A stretch of 64,000 bases of DNA from assembly GCA_964490845.1 (NCBI GenBank), contig CAZBED010000012.1, forward strand, positions 1 through 64,000, read 5' to 3'. Numbering within the stretch: position 1 is the stretch's first letter; each line of letters opens with the position of its first letter. This stretch comes from JADJSS01 sp964490845 (GTDB lineage: Bacteria; Bacteroidota; Bacteroidia; Chitinophagales; JADIYW01). The translations under genes and the position numbers were made by a program. Below, piece by piece: positions 25,404-35,314 of this stretch. The notes under the pieces are model-generated. The model searched no databases. It was not told the origin of the DNA and saw nothing but the letters and a program-made list of their open reading frames with translations.

Positions 25404-25445
25404 GTTAACCACTCTCACAAGCTGAGAGATAAAAGGGATGAAATT

Positions 25446-26723
25446 ATGCAATTTATAAAATACCCTTTAAGAGAATCCTGGGGCGAACTGCTGAAACGAC
25501 CCACAACTTCCTTGGAAGAAATTGAAGGAAGAGTGATTCCTGTTTTGCAGGATATTAAACAGCGGGGCGATGAAGCGCTGAAAGCGTATACTGAAAAATT
25601 TGATGGAGTACAGCTGGATAGCATTGCTGTTTCTGAACAGGAAATTTTACAGGCTGTCAGTGAGGTTTCTCCGGTATTGAAAGAAGCAATACAAACCGCC
25701 AAAAGAAACATAGAGCAATTCCATGTATCACAACAACAGCCTTTGGAAGCCGTTGAAACGATGCCGGGTGTACATTGCTGGAGAAAATCCGTCGCCATTG
25801 ATAAGGTCGGATTATATGTACCCGGTGGTACGGCGCCATTATTTTCTACGGTGCTGATGCTGGCCGTTCCTGCTAAGATAGCAGGCTGCAAGGAGGTGGT
25901 GTTGTGCTCCCCGCCGGATAAAAACGGGAATATCCATCCTGCGATTATTTATACCGCTCATTTGTGCGGCGTGACTAAACTATACAAAATCGGAGGCGCT
26001 CAGGCGATAGCGGCAATGGCTTACGGCACAGAATCTGTTCCGCAGGTACACAAGATCTTCGGCCCGGGTAATCAGTATGTGACGGCTGCAAAACAATTAG
26101 TGAACAAAGAGGGGATAGCCATTGATATGCCGGCCGGTCCCAGTGAGGTGCTGGTTATTGGCGATGATGAGTCCCGCCCGGATTTCATTGCCGCTGATTT
26201 GCTGTCGCAGGCGGAACATGGCATAGACAGCCAGGTGTTATTCGTTACGACGGAGGAAGCCTATCTGAATTTAGTGCACTTCGCAATAGATCAGCAATTA
26301 CAGAATCTGCCAAGAAAGGAGATTATACAGCAAACTTTAGTGAACAGTAAACTGATAGTCGTAAAAGATATCGAAGAGGCTATTGAATTGAGCAACTACT
26401 ATGCGCCGGAACATTTAATCCTGCAGACGAGAAACGCAGAACTGCTGGCTGAAAAAGTGGTGAATGCGGGTTCTGTCTTTATAGGACATTATGCACCGGA
26501 AAGTGCCGGAGATTATGCCAGCGGCACCAATCACACGTTGCCGACAAACGGACATGCGCGTGCATACAGCGGCGTTTCTTTGGATAGTTTTGTCAAAAAA
26601 ATCACGTTTCAGCAAATCACTAAAGAGGGATTACAGCAGCTTGGAGAAACAATAGAAGTGATGGCAGCCAATGAGCAGTTGGACGCACATAAAAATGCCG
26701 TTACGATTCGGTTGAGAAGTTAA
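25446..26723 (+). CDS. hisD: Histidinol dehydrogenase
   Basis: Oxidises histidinol to histidine in two NAD-dependent steps with zinc. Signatures: YVPGGTAPLFSTVLM near 120, FGPGNQYVTAAKQLV, PAGPSEVLVI, SQAEHGIDSQV with the catalytic Glu-His, and TNHTLPTNGHARAYSG near the C-terminus. The length of 425 is normal. It follows hisG by 42 bp; that gap contains a short CTCTCA/TGAGAG hairpin of unclear meaning. Confidence 0.97.
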   Translation: MQFIKYPLRESWGELLKRPTTSLEEIEGRVIPVLQDIKQRGDEALKAYTEKFDGVQLDSIAVSEQEILQAVSEVSPVLKEAIQTAKRNIEQFHVSQQQPLEAVETMPGVHCWRKSVAIDKVGLYVPGGTAPLFSTVLMLAVPAKIAGCKEVVLCSPPDKNGNIHPAIIYTAHLCGVTKLYKIGGAQAIAAMAYGTESVPQVHKIFGPGNQYVTAAKQLVNKEGIAIDMPAGPSEVLVIGDDESRPDFIAADLLSQAEHGIDSQVLFVTTEEAYLNLVHFAIDQQLQNLPRKEIIQQTLVNSKLIVVKDIEEAIELSNYYAPEHLILQTRNAELLAEKVVNAGSVFIGHYAPESAGDYASGTNHTLPTNGHARAYSGVSLDSFVKKITFQQITKEGLQQLGETIEVMAANEQLDAHKNAVTIRLRS

Positions 26724-26780
26724 AAGGTAATAGTTGAAGGTTATGTGGGATTAAAAACCTGTAACGAATAACGATAACTA

Positions 26781-27851
26781 ATGAAAACAACAATAAACAT
26801 TAAAAATCTGGTTTGTCCTCATATCCTCACGATGCAGGCATATTCCTCCGCACGGATGGAATATGAAGGAAAAGAAGGGGTGTTTCTGGATGCGAATGAA
26901 AACAGTTTAGGTTCGGTTACGGATGAATTGCATAACCGGTATCCGGATCCGCTGCAAACGGATTTGAAGATTGAACTGGCCCGTTATGAACAATTACATA
27001 CCGATCAGATTTTTCTGGGCAATGGAAGTGACGAATGCATCAATGTCCTGATTCAATGTTTTTGTATTTCCGGTAAGGATAAGGTGATGATTTTTCCGCC
27101 GTCGTTTTCCATGTACGAACATGCTTCGCATGTCATGAATATAGGCATAAAGGAGGTCTTGCTGCAGGAAGAAACCTTTCAGTTAAGATTGGATGAAATT
27201 AAAAAAGTAATGGAGTCGGAACAGGAAAAATTGAAGTTGATTTTTATATGTTCACCGAATAATCCGACTGGTAACCTGATAAATGAAAATGATATTGAGG
27301 AGTTGCTGAGTGTGTTTAAAGGATTGGTGGTAATCGACGAAGCCTATCAGGATTTTGCCGGCAACAGCAGCTGGACGGAACGTTTGGATGAATTTCAGAA
27401 TCTGGTGGTGATAAAAACCTTCTCGAAAGCATGGGGCATGGCGGACGCGCGTCTCGGGATGTTGTTTGCGAATCCTGAAATTATCCATTACATGAACGTC
27501 ATAAAAATGCCGTATAATGTCAGTCAGCATACCATTCAGCTGGCATTGGAAGCGTTGCGGAAAAAAGATAAGAAAGAATCGTTTATCAGAGAATTACTGG
27601 AGGGAAGAGCCATGCTGGAAAGGGAGATGCAGAAAATTCCATTTATTGAGAAGGTATACCCGTCGGATACCAATTTTATCCTGTTTAGGGTGCCGGATGC
27701 CAATGGCTTATACCAGTATCTGTTAGGGCAGAAAGTGATTGTCCGCAACAGAGATAAAGCACCTTTGCTAAAAGGATGTCTGCGTGTGAGTGTAGGTACG
27801 AAGGAAGAAAATGAAAAATTTATTATAGCATTAAAAAACTACAAAGCTTAA
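26781..27851 (+). CDS. hisC: Histidinol-phosphate aminotransferase
   Basis: PLP-dependent conversion of imidazole-acetol phosphate to histidinol phosphate. Landmarks are DANENSLG, RYPDPLQTDLK, LGNGSDECIN, SPNNPTGNLI, VIDEAYQDF and the Schiff-base lysine in TFSKAWGMADARLG. The length of 356 and position between hisD and hisB leave little doubt over other class I aminotransferases. Confidence 0.95.
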   Translation: MKTTINIKNLVCPHILTMQAYSSARMEYEGKEGVFLDANENSLGSVTDELHNRYPDPLQTDLKIELARYEQLHTDQIFLGNGSDECINVLIQCFCISGKDKVMIFPPSFSMYEHASHVMNIGIKEVLLQEETFQLRLDEIKKVMESEQEKLKLIFICSPNNPTGNLINENDIEELLSVFKGLVVIDEAYQDFAGNSSWTERLDEFQNLVVIKTFSKAWGMADARLGMLFANPEIIHYMNVIKMPYNVSQHTIQLALEALRKKDKKESFIRELLEGRAMLEREMQKIPFIEKVYPSDTNFILFRVPDANGLYQYLLGQKVIVRNRDKAPLLKGCLRVSVGTKEENEKFIIALKNYKA

Positions 27852-27860
27852 TTTTAGTCT

Positions 27861-28991
27861 ATGCAAAAAGTATTATTTATCGACAGAGACGGAACGCTGA
27901 TCGTGGAGCCAAAAGACAATTTTCAGACGGACAGTTTTGAGAAGTTGCAGTTTATTTCCAATGCCATTTCATCCCTGAAGAAAATAAAAGAAACTACTGA
28001 TTTTATTTTTGTCATTGTGACCAATCAGGATGGATTAGGCACGAAATCATTCCCTGAAAAGAAGTTTTGGGGGCCGCATAATCTGATGATGGATATCTTC
28101 CGAACGGAAGGTGTTGAATTTGCGGAAGTTTGTATCGACAGAAGTTTTGCCAGAGAAAATCTATCCACGAGAAAACCAAATACCGGTTTATTGACACATT
28201 ACATGAACAATCCAATGTACGATTTGCAAAAATCGTATGTGATTGGCGACCGTCTAACGGATATTCAATTGGCAAAAAACTTGGGATGTAAAGGTATTCT
28301 GTTGGGCAGAAGTGCGGATAAGACGGATGATAATAAATTAAACTTCGGTGAGCTAAAAAAAGTGATTGCGCTCAGAACAAATAAATGGGAAGATATTGCC
28401 GCTTTCTTAACATGTCCACCCAGAATAGCAGTTATTCACCGTAATACTAATGAAACAAAAATAAATGTGACGCTAAACCTCGACGGAACCGGCAAGGCTT
28501 CCATAAAAACAGGGTTGGGTTTTTTTGATCACATGCTGGAACAACTCTCCAAACATTCCGGTTGTGATTTAGAAGTGAAAGTCAAAGGAGATTTGCATAT
28601 TGATGAACATCATACAATTGAAGATACCGCTATTGCACTCGGAGAGGCCTTTCATAAAGCATTAGGAAATAAAAGAGGTATCGCCCGCTATGGATTCCTC
28701 CTGCCAATGGATGATGTGCTGGCACAGGCGGCTATCGACTTTTCAGGCAGGCCTTGGCTAGTCTGGAAAGCAACATTTAAACGGGAAAAAATAGGAGACA
28801 CACCGACGGAATTATTTTTCCATTTCTGGAAATCTTTTTCTGATGCCGCGAAATGTAACCTCAATATAAAAGCAGAAGGCGAAAACGAGCATCACAAGAT
28901 AGAAGCCATCTTCAAAGCAGTTGCAAAATCTATAAAAATGGCGGTAAAACGGGATGGAAATGAATTGCCAAGTACAAAAGGGATACTTTAG
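27861..28991 (+). CDS. hisB: Bifunctional histidinol-phosphatase / imidazoleglycerol-phosphate dehydratase
   Basis: Residues 1-165 are a HAD-type phosphatase (FIDRDGTLIVEP, VTNQDGLGTKSF, VIGDRLTDIQLAKNLG), and about 185-376 form the IGP dehydratase (GLGFFDHMLEQLSKHS, DEHHTIEDTAIALGEA, ENEHHKIEAIFKA) with its two manganese-binding His clusters. The fused form gives steps 7 and 9 of the pathway. One oddity: the usual phosphatase zinc-loop cysteines of E. coli HisB are not obvious. It ends the his cluster here; hisH, hisA, hisF and hisI are not in the window and must be elsewhere. Confidence 0.95.
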   Translation: MQKVLFIDRDGTLIVEPKDNFQTDSFEKLQFISNAISSLKKIKETTDFIFVIVTNQDGLGTKSFPEKKFWGPHNLMMDIFRTEGVEFAEVCIDRSFARENLSTRKPNTGLLTHYMNNPMYDLQKSYVIGDRLTDIQLAKNLGCKGILLGRSADKTDDNKLNFGELKKVIALRTNKWEDIAAFLTCPPRIAVIHRNTNETKINVTLNLDGTGKASIKTGLGFFDHMLEQLSKHSGCDLEVKVKGDLHIDEHHTIEDTAIALGEAFHKALGNKRGIARYGFLLPMDDVLAQAAIDFSGRPWLVWKATFKREKIGDTPTELFFHFWKSFSDAAKCNLNIKAEGENEHHKIEAIFKAVAKSIKMAVKRDGNELPSTKGIL

Positions 28992-28994
28992 ATT

Positions 28995-29027
28995 CCCGAA
29001 TTCTCAGTGAAACTGCCCGAATTCTCA
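28995..29027 (+). repeat. Two 12-bp direct repeats with 21-bp spacing
   Basis: CCCGAATTCTCA occurs at 28995-29006 and again at 29016-29027, exactly 21 bp apart, i.e. two helical turns. This geometry is used by LytTR-type response regulators, which are common in Bacteroidota. It lies just after hisB and about 170 bp before the T9SS/adhesin gene pair. Binding is inference. Confidence 0.4.
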
Positions 29028-29199
29028 TTTGGTTGATTTGCTTTTCATAGAATAAGTTATTTTTATTCAAGATGCCTTTTGAATTGATTTTTATCAAGAT
29101 TTTTGCTATTTTACAATCATTTATATATTCAATTGTTTAAAACATACGTTCAGGAAATTAACCCTGAAATGGGATATTCTTTATTTGCAGCATGTCACT

Positions 29200-30453
29200 A
29201 TGAGTAAATATTTAAATGTTCTTCTTTTTTTTATGATAAGTTTTAACGGCTTTTCTCAGGCACGACTGATTTTGAATAATGGCGGTATTGTTAATATTAC
29301 GAACAATGCATTTGTAGTAATTGATAATCCGAATACAAATGCAATAACAAGAAATACAGCAGGACATATCATTTCCGAAGGCGAATTCAATCGCGTAAAA
29401 TGGAATATTGGTACGACTGCCGGTACATATATTCTTCCATTTGGCATTGGTGCTGCAGAATATTTACCGGTGAGCCTGACAACTTCAGGTGCTTCAGGTG
29501 CCTCAGGCAGCCTTACTTTTGCTATGTATCCTGTTGGTTCCTGGTTAAACTCTGCGAACCTTCCAACAGGTGTTACCAACTTTGTAAATAATTACAGTAC
29601 TGATAATTCAGCATTTGCCATTGACAGATTTTGGAGAATTCAGCCTTCCGGATATACTGTAAAACCGGCACTTGACAATTTGGTTTTTACATATAGGGAT
29701 ATAGAATGGTCGGTGGCGAGCAACAATATAATGGAGTCAAATCTGATAGCGCAACGTTATAATGATTCTTTGAATTCATGGGACGATTATATGCCCGGTA
29801 CTGTAACCAATACAATAAACAACACTTCGACGGTTGCCGCTCTGCCATCAGCGGAATTATTTACCTGGTGGACATTAGTAGATAACAGGTTTATTCTTCC
29901 CATAGAATTAATATCTTTTTCCGCTCTGTGCAGGGATAGTTATGTGTTCATCGATTGGCAAACGGCATCCGAATACAATAATCATTCTTTTGTGGTGGAG
30001 AGGTCGGCTGACGGGGAGCATTTTGATGTAGTCGGACAAGTCAACGCAACGGGAAACACTAACACCACTCAGTATTATAGTTTACAGGATAATCAGCCCT
30101 TGAAAGCGAAATCCTATTATCGCCTAAAACAGGTGGATGAAGAAGGAAATTATTCTTACTCATCCATAGTGGTGACGGATTGTAAACAGGTAAATGCAGC
30201 TCAGTCACAGCTTTTAATTTACCCCAATCCTGCTTCTGATATGCTGACTATAGATATTAAAAATATAAAAGGGAAAAAGACTTTTGTCATCTATAGCGTA
30301 TTAGGGCAGGAAATGCTCCAGAAACAAATTACTGGAGAACAAGAGGATGTTCGGGAAATAGTAGATGTTGCTGCATTGGCGAATGCCACTTATTTGCTTC
30401 GTATAGATGTGAATGAGGAGTTATATCAGGTTATAAAATTTGTAAAGAAATAA
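29200..30453 (+). CDS. Secreted protein with T9SS type A sorting domain
   Basis: Start chosen at ATG 29200 (MSKYLNVLLFFMISFNGFSQ), which opens directly with a signal peptide; a TTG five codons earlier is less likely. The N-terminal half is a beta-rich region (NNGGIVNITNNAFVVI, GTYILPFGIGAAEYLPV) seen in many Bacteroidota surface proteins without known activity. Next comes a fibronectin-like segment (ISFSALCRDSYVFIDWQTASEYNNHSF, split here by composition), then the type A CTD (LLIYPNPASDMLTID, YSVLGQEMLQKQ). It precedes the giant adhesin by 11 bp, so the two form an operon. Probable structural or adhesive surface component. Confidence 0.82.
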   Translation: MSKYLNVLLFFMISFNGFSQARLILNNGGIVNITNNAFVVIDNPNTNAITRNTAGHIISEGEFNRVKWNIGTTAGTYILPFGIGAAEYLPVSLTTSGASGASGSLTFAMYPVGSWLNSANLPTGVTNFVNNYSTDNSAFAIDRFWRIQPSGYTVKPALDNLVFTYRDIEWSVASNNIMESNLIAQRYNDSLNSWDDYMPGTVTNTINNTSTVAALPSAELFTWWTLVDNRFILPIELISFSALCRDSYVFIDWQTASEYNNHSFVVERSADGEHFDVVGQVNATGNTNTTQYYSLQDNQPLKAKSYYRLKQVDEEGNYSYSSIVVTDCKQVNAAQSQLLIYPNPASDMLTIDIKNIKGKKTFVIYSVLGQEMLQKQITGEQEDVREIVDVAALANATYLLRIDVNEELYQVIKFVKK

Positions 30454-30463
30454 ATACTATGTT

Positions 30464-33400
30464 ATGATAAGAAATTATCTGTTGATGTTGTACTTGACAA
30501 TAAGTACAGCCTCTTTTGGACAAAACGTTGGCATTAACGCCACAGGTGCGGCACCGGATGTATCATCAATGTTGGATGTAAGCGCAGCCAATAAAGGAAT
30601 ACTGATTCCGCGAGTTGCGCTAACGGCTACAACCGATGTTGCTACCATTACATCTCCTGCCACGAGTTTGCTGATATATAATACTGCTACAGCGGGTGTA
30701 TCTCCTAATAATGTGACACCCGGGTTTTATTTTTTTAACGGAGTGCAGTGGATAAAATTTCAGGCGAGCAACACTATCGACTGGAACCTGTCCGGAAATG
30801 CCGGAATAACACAACCGGCGGTACCAGGTACTTACGGAACCTCAACTATTGCTGTTACGGAAAATTTTCTAGGTACAACGGATGCAAAGGATGTGGTCAT
30901 CGGTACGGATAATAAGGAACGATTAAGAATAAAACAAACTACAGGAAATGTTGGTATAGGAACAGCGACACCTGCCAATACACTTCAGGTTGTAGGCAAC
31001 GCAAGCATAGGATCGTCTTCCAATAATGTTAGTGGAACAAATTCAGTCGCAGCCGGTAGCGGAAACACCATATCCAATTCCTATTCATTTGGCGCTGGAG
31101 GGCAGGGAAATACCATTACCGGACAAAATGATATAGTGGGTGGTTATTTATCCCGCGTTCAGGCTGACCATTCCATTGTTGTTGGTTATACGGATACTTC
31201 AACAGCCAGTGCAACCGGTGTGTTTGGTTTTGGCAATAAAGTTTCCGGGTTTACCGGTTTTGCTACAGGTGACAGAAATAAAGTCAGTGCTTCCAATGCT
31301 TTTGCCAGTGGCTTTTCAAATAATGCGAATGGCGATGGTGCCATTGTTGCGGGACAAAATAATACCGCCGCATCGTATGGAGAAGCAGTCTTTGGCTTGA
31401 ATTCTACAAATTATTCAGCTTTGGGCACCGGAAGCACCTTTAATGCGGCTGACCGTATTTTTAATATTGGCAATGGTGCCAGTTCAGGTACTCCTTCAGA
31501 TGCATTTACCGTCTTAAAGAATGGCAGGGTGGGTATTAACAACAGTTCGCCCAATGGCACCAGTAAGCTGGATATTACAGCAACTGATAAAGGATTATTA
31601 ATACCGAGATTGTCTTTAACGGCTACTAACTCAGCTTTACCCTTAACTAAGGCAGACGGAGCAGCAGCAGCAACAACAGATTTAGCGACGAGTTTATTAG
31701 TGTACAATACCAATGCAGGTATCACTGGTACCGGAGCAAATGGTGCCGGGTTCTATTATTGGAATGGGTCACTTTGGGTGAATTTGTTATCGGGCAGTAT
31801 ACCACAAGACCATGACTGGTATGAAGTCGGAACGACCACTGCACCGGATAATATAAACGATTCTATGTATCATATGGGATATGTTGGTATAGGAATTAAT
31901 GCACCTGTTTATCCGCTTCAGATAGTTACATCAACAAACAATACTGTATCTAATATTACATCAACTACAAATTCAGGTTCAGTTAAAAAAGGATTAGAAG
32001 TTAAGATGAATGATCAGGGTGCAGGTAATTCAACAGCTATAAATACAGACTTGTCAGCTTCAACTGCAACTGGTGAAAAGACTGTTTTATATGGAGCAAT
32101 AAATAATAATTCAGCCTCTACTATCTATGGAACACAGATATATAGTAGCGGATCCGGAAATGGTGCTGAGGCAGGTCATTATTACAGCACGGTTAATACA
32201 GGTACAGGGATAAAGTCTGCTTTTAAAAGTGATTTTATAGCACCGGGCAGCGGTCCAAATTACGGATTAAACAACTCCTTTGCCAGTAACAGCGGTTCCA
32301 ATACAGGGGTGTATAATACTTTTAACAGTAACGCCGTTTTTAATATCGGTATGAATAATACTTTTACCGGAGCCGGAAATGGGGATGTATGGGGATTATA
32401 CAATAATGTGACAAATACCGGAAGTGCAAAACATATTGGACTAATAAACAATCTTGCAGGTACTGGAAATGGCAGAAGATATGGTGTTTCTACCCTTATT
32501 TCATCAGCAGGCAGCGGTGACCAGTATGGAACAGAAAATGTTTTTCAGGGAAGCAGCACCGGCAGTCAGTATGGTCTTTATAATCTTTTCTCCAATGCAG
32601 GTACAGGGCTTATTCTTGGAGTTGGAAATAGTATTGGAAATAGCAGCAATGGAGCACATATTGGAACATCAAATTCAATAAATGGAAATGGTACCGGAAA
32701 TAATATGGGTACCTATAATATATTGTCTAAAACGAATACGGGAGATCAATACGGCACAAGAAATGAAATTTACGGTGATGGAAATGGGATTCATTACGGA
32801 ACTCATAATTATATCAGCGGTACAGGAACAGGCAACAAGTATGCCTCGTACGATACCATTCCTGTATCTACAATTGGACGAAACTTTGGTGTATTATCTT
32901 CTGCCTTAGATACCTTAAATGATTACGCAGGTTTTTTCAGGGGAAAATTGTCAGTAGGAATGGATTACACCAATAATTATGTATTGCCAACCACACGTGG
33001 TACCAACGGGCAAATTATGCGTACAGACGGGAGTGGTAATGTTTCCTGGGTAAGTGTGGCATCAATTATAGATACTGTTGGATGGCTTACCAGAGGAAAT
33101 ACAGGTACCGATACGGCAATAAACTTTTTAGGTACTAAAGATGATATGCCTCTGCGCTTTAAACTAAACAATAACTGGGCTGGACAATGGGATGCAAAAA
33201 ATGGAAATTATTTTATAGGAAAAAACTCAGGGGTTAAAAATACGACTGGTTATGATAATATAGGAATTGGTGACCACCCTCTATACTCAAATACAACAGG
33301 ATATAATAATATTGCTGTAGGGGATAGTGTTTTATTATCTAATATAAGCGGTGTTGGAAATATAGCAATAGGCAACCGGATTTTATTATCTAACATATCA

Positions 33401-35278
33401 GGAAGCGTCAATTTTGCTATAGGTAATGATGTGTTATATAATAACACAAGTGGAAGGGAAAATACCGGATTGGGTCTAAGAACTTTATATTCTAATACAA
33501 CAGGACGTTATAATATAGCTAATGGTTCATCCGCACTATATTCTAATACAACAGGAAACTATAATATTGCCATTGGTGATAGTACTTTATTATCAAATAC
33601 CACGGCGTCTAATAATATTGGGTTGGGTTATCAGGCACTATTTTCAAATACAACCGGTTATGATAATATAGCATCTGGTGATCATGCATTATATTCCAAT
33701 ACAATTGGTTATCATAATATTGCATTAGGCGATAGTGCTTTAATTTCTAATACTACTGGTGGTCATAACATTGCTTTAGGCGATAATTCATTGAGCAAAC
33801 AAATATCTGGGTACGATAATATTGCTATTGGGGAAAGTAGTTTATATAACAATACGAATGGCATTGGAAACATAGGCATTGGAAGTAGCATTTTTTGTAC
33901 AGGCGATAATAATATTGCATTAGGTAACTTAAGTGGCAGTAGTTTCGGTGATTATAATATATATTTAGGATACAGAACAGGATCAGCTCAATCACATAAA
34001 AGCATTTTTGTAGGATATGATGCTGTATCTTTACAGAATAGTTCCTTAAAAGATATATCAATTGGTAATTATGCATTGTATTGTCATGCCTTTGATAGTA
34101 GGCAGAATATTGCTATTGGAGATAGCGCAATGAGTGGTGGTATTAAGGGTGGTTTAGTTGGTTATACGCCATATTCAATTTCTAATAATATCGCAATAGG
34201 AACGCAAGCATTATTAAATGTTTCTGATGCAAAGACTGGTACAATTTCTAATAATATAGCCATCGGTTACCAAACACTAATGAATGACACAGCAGATAAT
34301 AATATTGGAATTGGATATCAAGCTTTACGTTCAAATACTTTAGGCGTTAATAATGTTGCAACAGGTTATCAAACATTGCGGTCTAATACAACTGGTAATT
34401 ATAACATTGCAACCGGTTATCTTACCTTGTATAATAATATAGATGGAAATTACAACATCGCTAATGGCTATCAGGCTTTGTATGCCAATAGTTCCGGTGA
34501 ATATAACATTGCCAGCGGCTATATTGCTTTAACCAGTAACAATATCGGCAATAATAATGTGGCACTCGGCAGGCGCGCTTTAGAAGTAAACACTTCCGGA
34601 AACAATAATATTGCCATCGGTGCACGTGCTTTAGAAGCCACCACTACTACAGATTATAATACTGGCATAGGTGCCTTTGCCTTGCAAACACCAAGCACCG
34701 GCTCTAATAATACAGCTCTTGGCTATAGTGCAGATGTAAGTCTTGTTACGGCTACCAACGCAACAGCATTGGGTTTCAATGCAACCGCATCCGCTTCTAA
34801 CTATGTACGTGTAGGAAACACAGCAGTTACCAGTATTTTTGGTGCAGTGGCGTTTAATACTTCAGATGCAAGATTTAAAACGAATATTAAAAACAATGTA
34901 CCCGGATTAGATTTTATTCTAAAATTAAAACCGGTGACCTATCATTTTGAAAAAGCAAAATACAGTTTGTATATCGGCGAAAAACAAGATGCTGAGTATG
35001 TAAAACAATTAAAAGCACAGGATGCTGAAAACAAAACAAGTTCCGGTTTTATTGCACAGGAAGTGGAGCAGGCAGCTAAAGAATTAAACTACGATTTTGA
35101 CGGTGTATACAAACCGCAAAACGATAAAGATACTTACGGTTTAGGCTATCAGCAGTTTGTAGTACCTTTGGTAAAAGCCGTGCAGGAACAACAAAAAATT
35201 ATTGAACAACAAAATGAGAGCATTGAACTGCTTAAGCAGCAGATGGAAGATCTAAAACAATTGATTAAAACTAAATAA
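30464..35278 (+). CDS. Giant repeat adhesin with S74 intramolecular chaperone domain
   Basis: A 1604-residue secreted fibre protein. After a signal peptide (TASFGQ) come two copies of a head-like domain (MLDVSAANKGILIPR near 40; KLDITATDKGLLIPR near 375). From about 545 to 805 there are 15-residue repeats of the form TGxxYGxxNxxxxxG. From about 925 to 1430 there are 17-residue repeats of the form NTTGxxNIAxGxxALYS, like trimeric autotransporter (YadA-type) head repeats. At 1466 SDARFKTNIKNN begins a peptidase S74 chaperone-of-endosialidase domain (GFIAQEVEQ), followed by a coiled coil (1565-1604). The C-terminal chaperone suggests a trimeric fibre that may be self-cleaved. No outer-membrane anchor or T9SS domain is seen. 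Confidence 0.88.
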   Translation: MIRNYLLMLYLTISTASFGQNVGINATGAAPDVSSMLDVSAANKGILIPRVALTATTDVATITSPATSLLIYNTATAGVSPNNVTPGFYFFNGVQWIKFQASNTIDWNLSGNAGITQPAVPGTYGTSTIAVTENFLGTTDAKDVVIGTDNKERLRIKQTTGNVGIGTATPANTLQVVGNASIGSSSNNVSGTNSVAAGSGNTISNSYSFGAGGQGNTITGQNDIVGGYLSRVQADHSIVVGYTDTSTASATGVFGFGNKVSGFTGFATGDRNKVSASNAFASGFSNNANGDGAIVAGQNNTAASYGEAVFGLNSTNYSALGTGSTFNAADRIFNIGNGASSGTPSDAFTVLKNGRVGINNSSPNGTSKLDITATDKGLLIPRLSLTATNSALPLTKADGAAAATTDLATSLLVYNTNAGITGTGANGAGFYYWNGSLWVNLLSGSIPQDHDWYEVGTTTAPDNINDSMYHMGYVGIGINAPVYPLQIVTSTNNTVSNITSTTNSGSVKKGLEVKMNDQGAGNSTAINTDLSASTATGEKTVLYGAINNNSASTIYGTQIYSSGSGNGAEAGHYYSTVNTGTGIKSAFKSDFIAPGSGPNYGLNNSFASNSGSNTGVYNTFNSNAVFNIGMNNTFTGAGNGDVWGLYNNVTNTGSAKHIGLINNLAGTGNGRRYGVSTLISSAGSGDQYGTENVFQGSSTGSQYGLYNLFSNAGTGLILGVGNSIGNSSNGAHIGTSNSINGNGTGNNMGTYNILSKTNTGDQYGTRNEIYGDGNGIHYGTHNYISGTGTGNKYASYDTIPVSTIGRNFGVLSSALDTLNDYAGFFRGKLSVGMDYTNNYVLPTTRGTNGQIMRTDGSGNVSWVSVASIIDTVGWLTRGNTGTDTAINFLGTKDDMPLRFKLNNNWAGQWDAKNGNYFIGKNSGVKNTTGYDNIGIGDHPLYSNTTGYNNIAVGDSVLLSNISGVGNIAIGNRILLSNISGSVNFAIGNDVLYNNTSGRENTGLGLRTLYSNTTGRYNIANGSSALYSNTTGNYNIAIGDSTLLSNTTASNNIGLGYQALFSNTTGYDNIASGDHALYSNTIGYHNIALGDSALISNTTGGHNIALGDNSLSKQISGYDNIAIGESSLYNNTNGIGNIGIGSSIFCTGDNNIALGNLSGSSFGDYNIYLGYRTGSAQSHKSIFVGYDAVSLQNSSLKDISIGNYALYCHAFDSRQNIAIGDSAMSGGIKGGLVGYTPYSISNNIAIGTQALLNVSDAKTGTISNNIAIGYQTLMNDTADNNIGIGYQALRSNTLGVNNVATGYQTLRSNTTGNYNIATGYLTLYNNIDGNYNIANGYQALYANSSGEYNIASGYIALTSNNIGNNNVALGRRALEVNTSGNNNIAIGARALEATTTTDYNTGIGAFALQTPSTGSNNTALGYSADVSLVTATNATALGFNATASASNYVRVGNTAVTSIFGAVAFNTSDARFKTNIKNNVPGLDFILKLKPVTYHFEKAKYSLYIGEKQDAEYVKQLKAQDAENKTSSGFIAQEVEQAAKELNYDFDGVYKPQNDKDTYGLGYQQFVVPLVKAVQEQQKIIEQQNESIELLKQQMEDLKQLIKTK
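32100..32880 (+). repeat. Coding 45-bp repeat array (15-residue unit)
   Basis: In-frame repeats in the adhesin gene, period 15 codons, with core TGxxYGxxN. Divergent at DNA level, so not a simple tandem repeat. Distinct in period and core from the second array downstream. Confidence 0.7.
33230..34745 (+). repeat. Coding 51-bp repeat array (17-residue unit)
   Basis: Around 25-30 in-frame units with core NTTGxxNIAxGxxALYS, each 17 codons. Frequent runs such as TCTAATACAACAGG recur at 51-bp steps, so recombination between units could change the fibre length. A few units in the middle (around 33900-34260) are irregular or longer. Confidence 0.75.
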
Positions 35279-35279
35279 A

Positions 35280-35310
35280 TTTGTTTTTTAATTTTCATTG
35301 TATATATTTG
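35280..35310 (+). promoter_or_regulatory. Promoter of the trp leader/trpEG operon
   Basis: TTTG at 35280-35283, exactly 19 bp, then TATATTTG at 35303-35310: a full match to the Bacteroidota primary-sigma promoter TTTG-N19-TAnnTTTG. It begins directly after the adhesin stop codon and ends four bases before the leader ATG. This is the clearest promoter in the window. Confidence 0.8.
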
Positions 35311-35314
35311 TACT

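Noticed and set aside
25404..25445. CTGAGA-containing hairpin between hisG and hisD, recalling a TPP riboswitch
   Set aside because: The gap is only 42 bp, too short for a riboswitch, and neither gene is linked to thiamine.
33230..34745. Regular 51-bp repeats resembling a CRISPR or minisatellite array
   Set aside because: They are in frame with the adhesin gene, diverged at silent sites, and translate to 17-residue YadA-like repeats.
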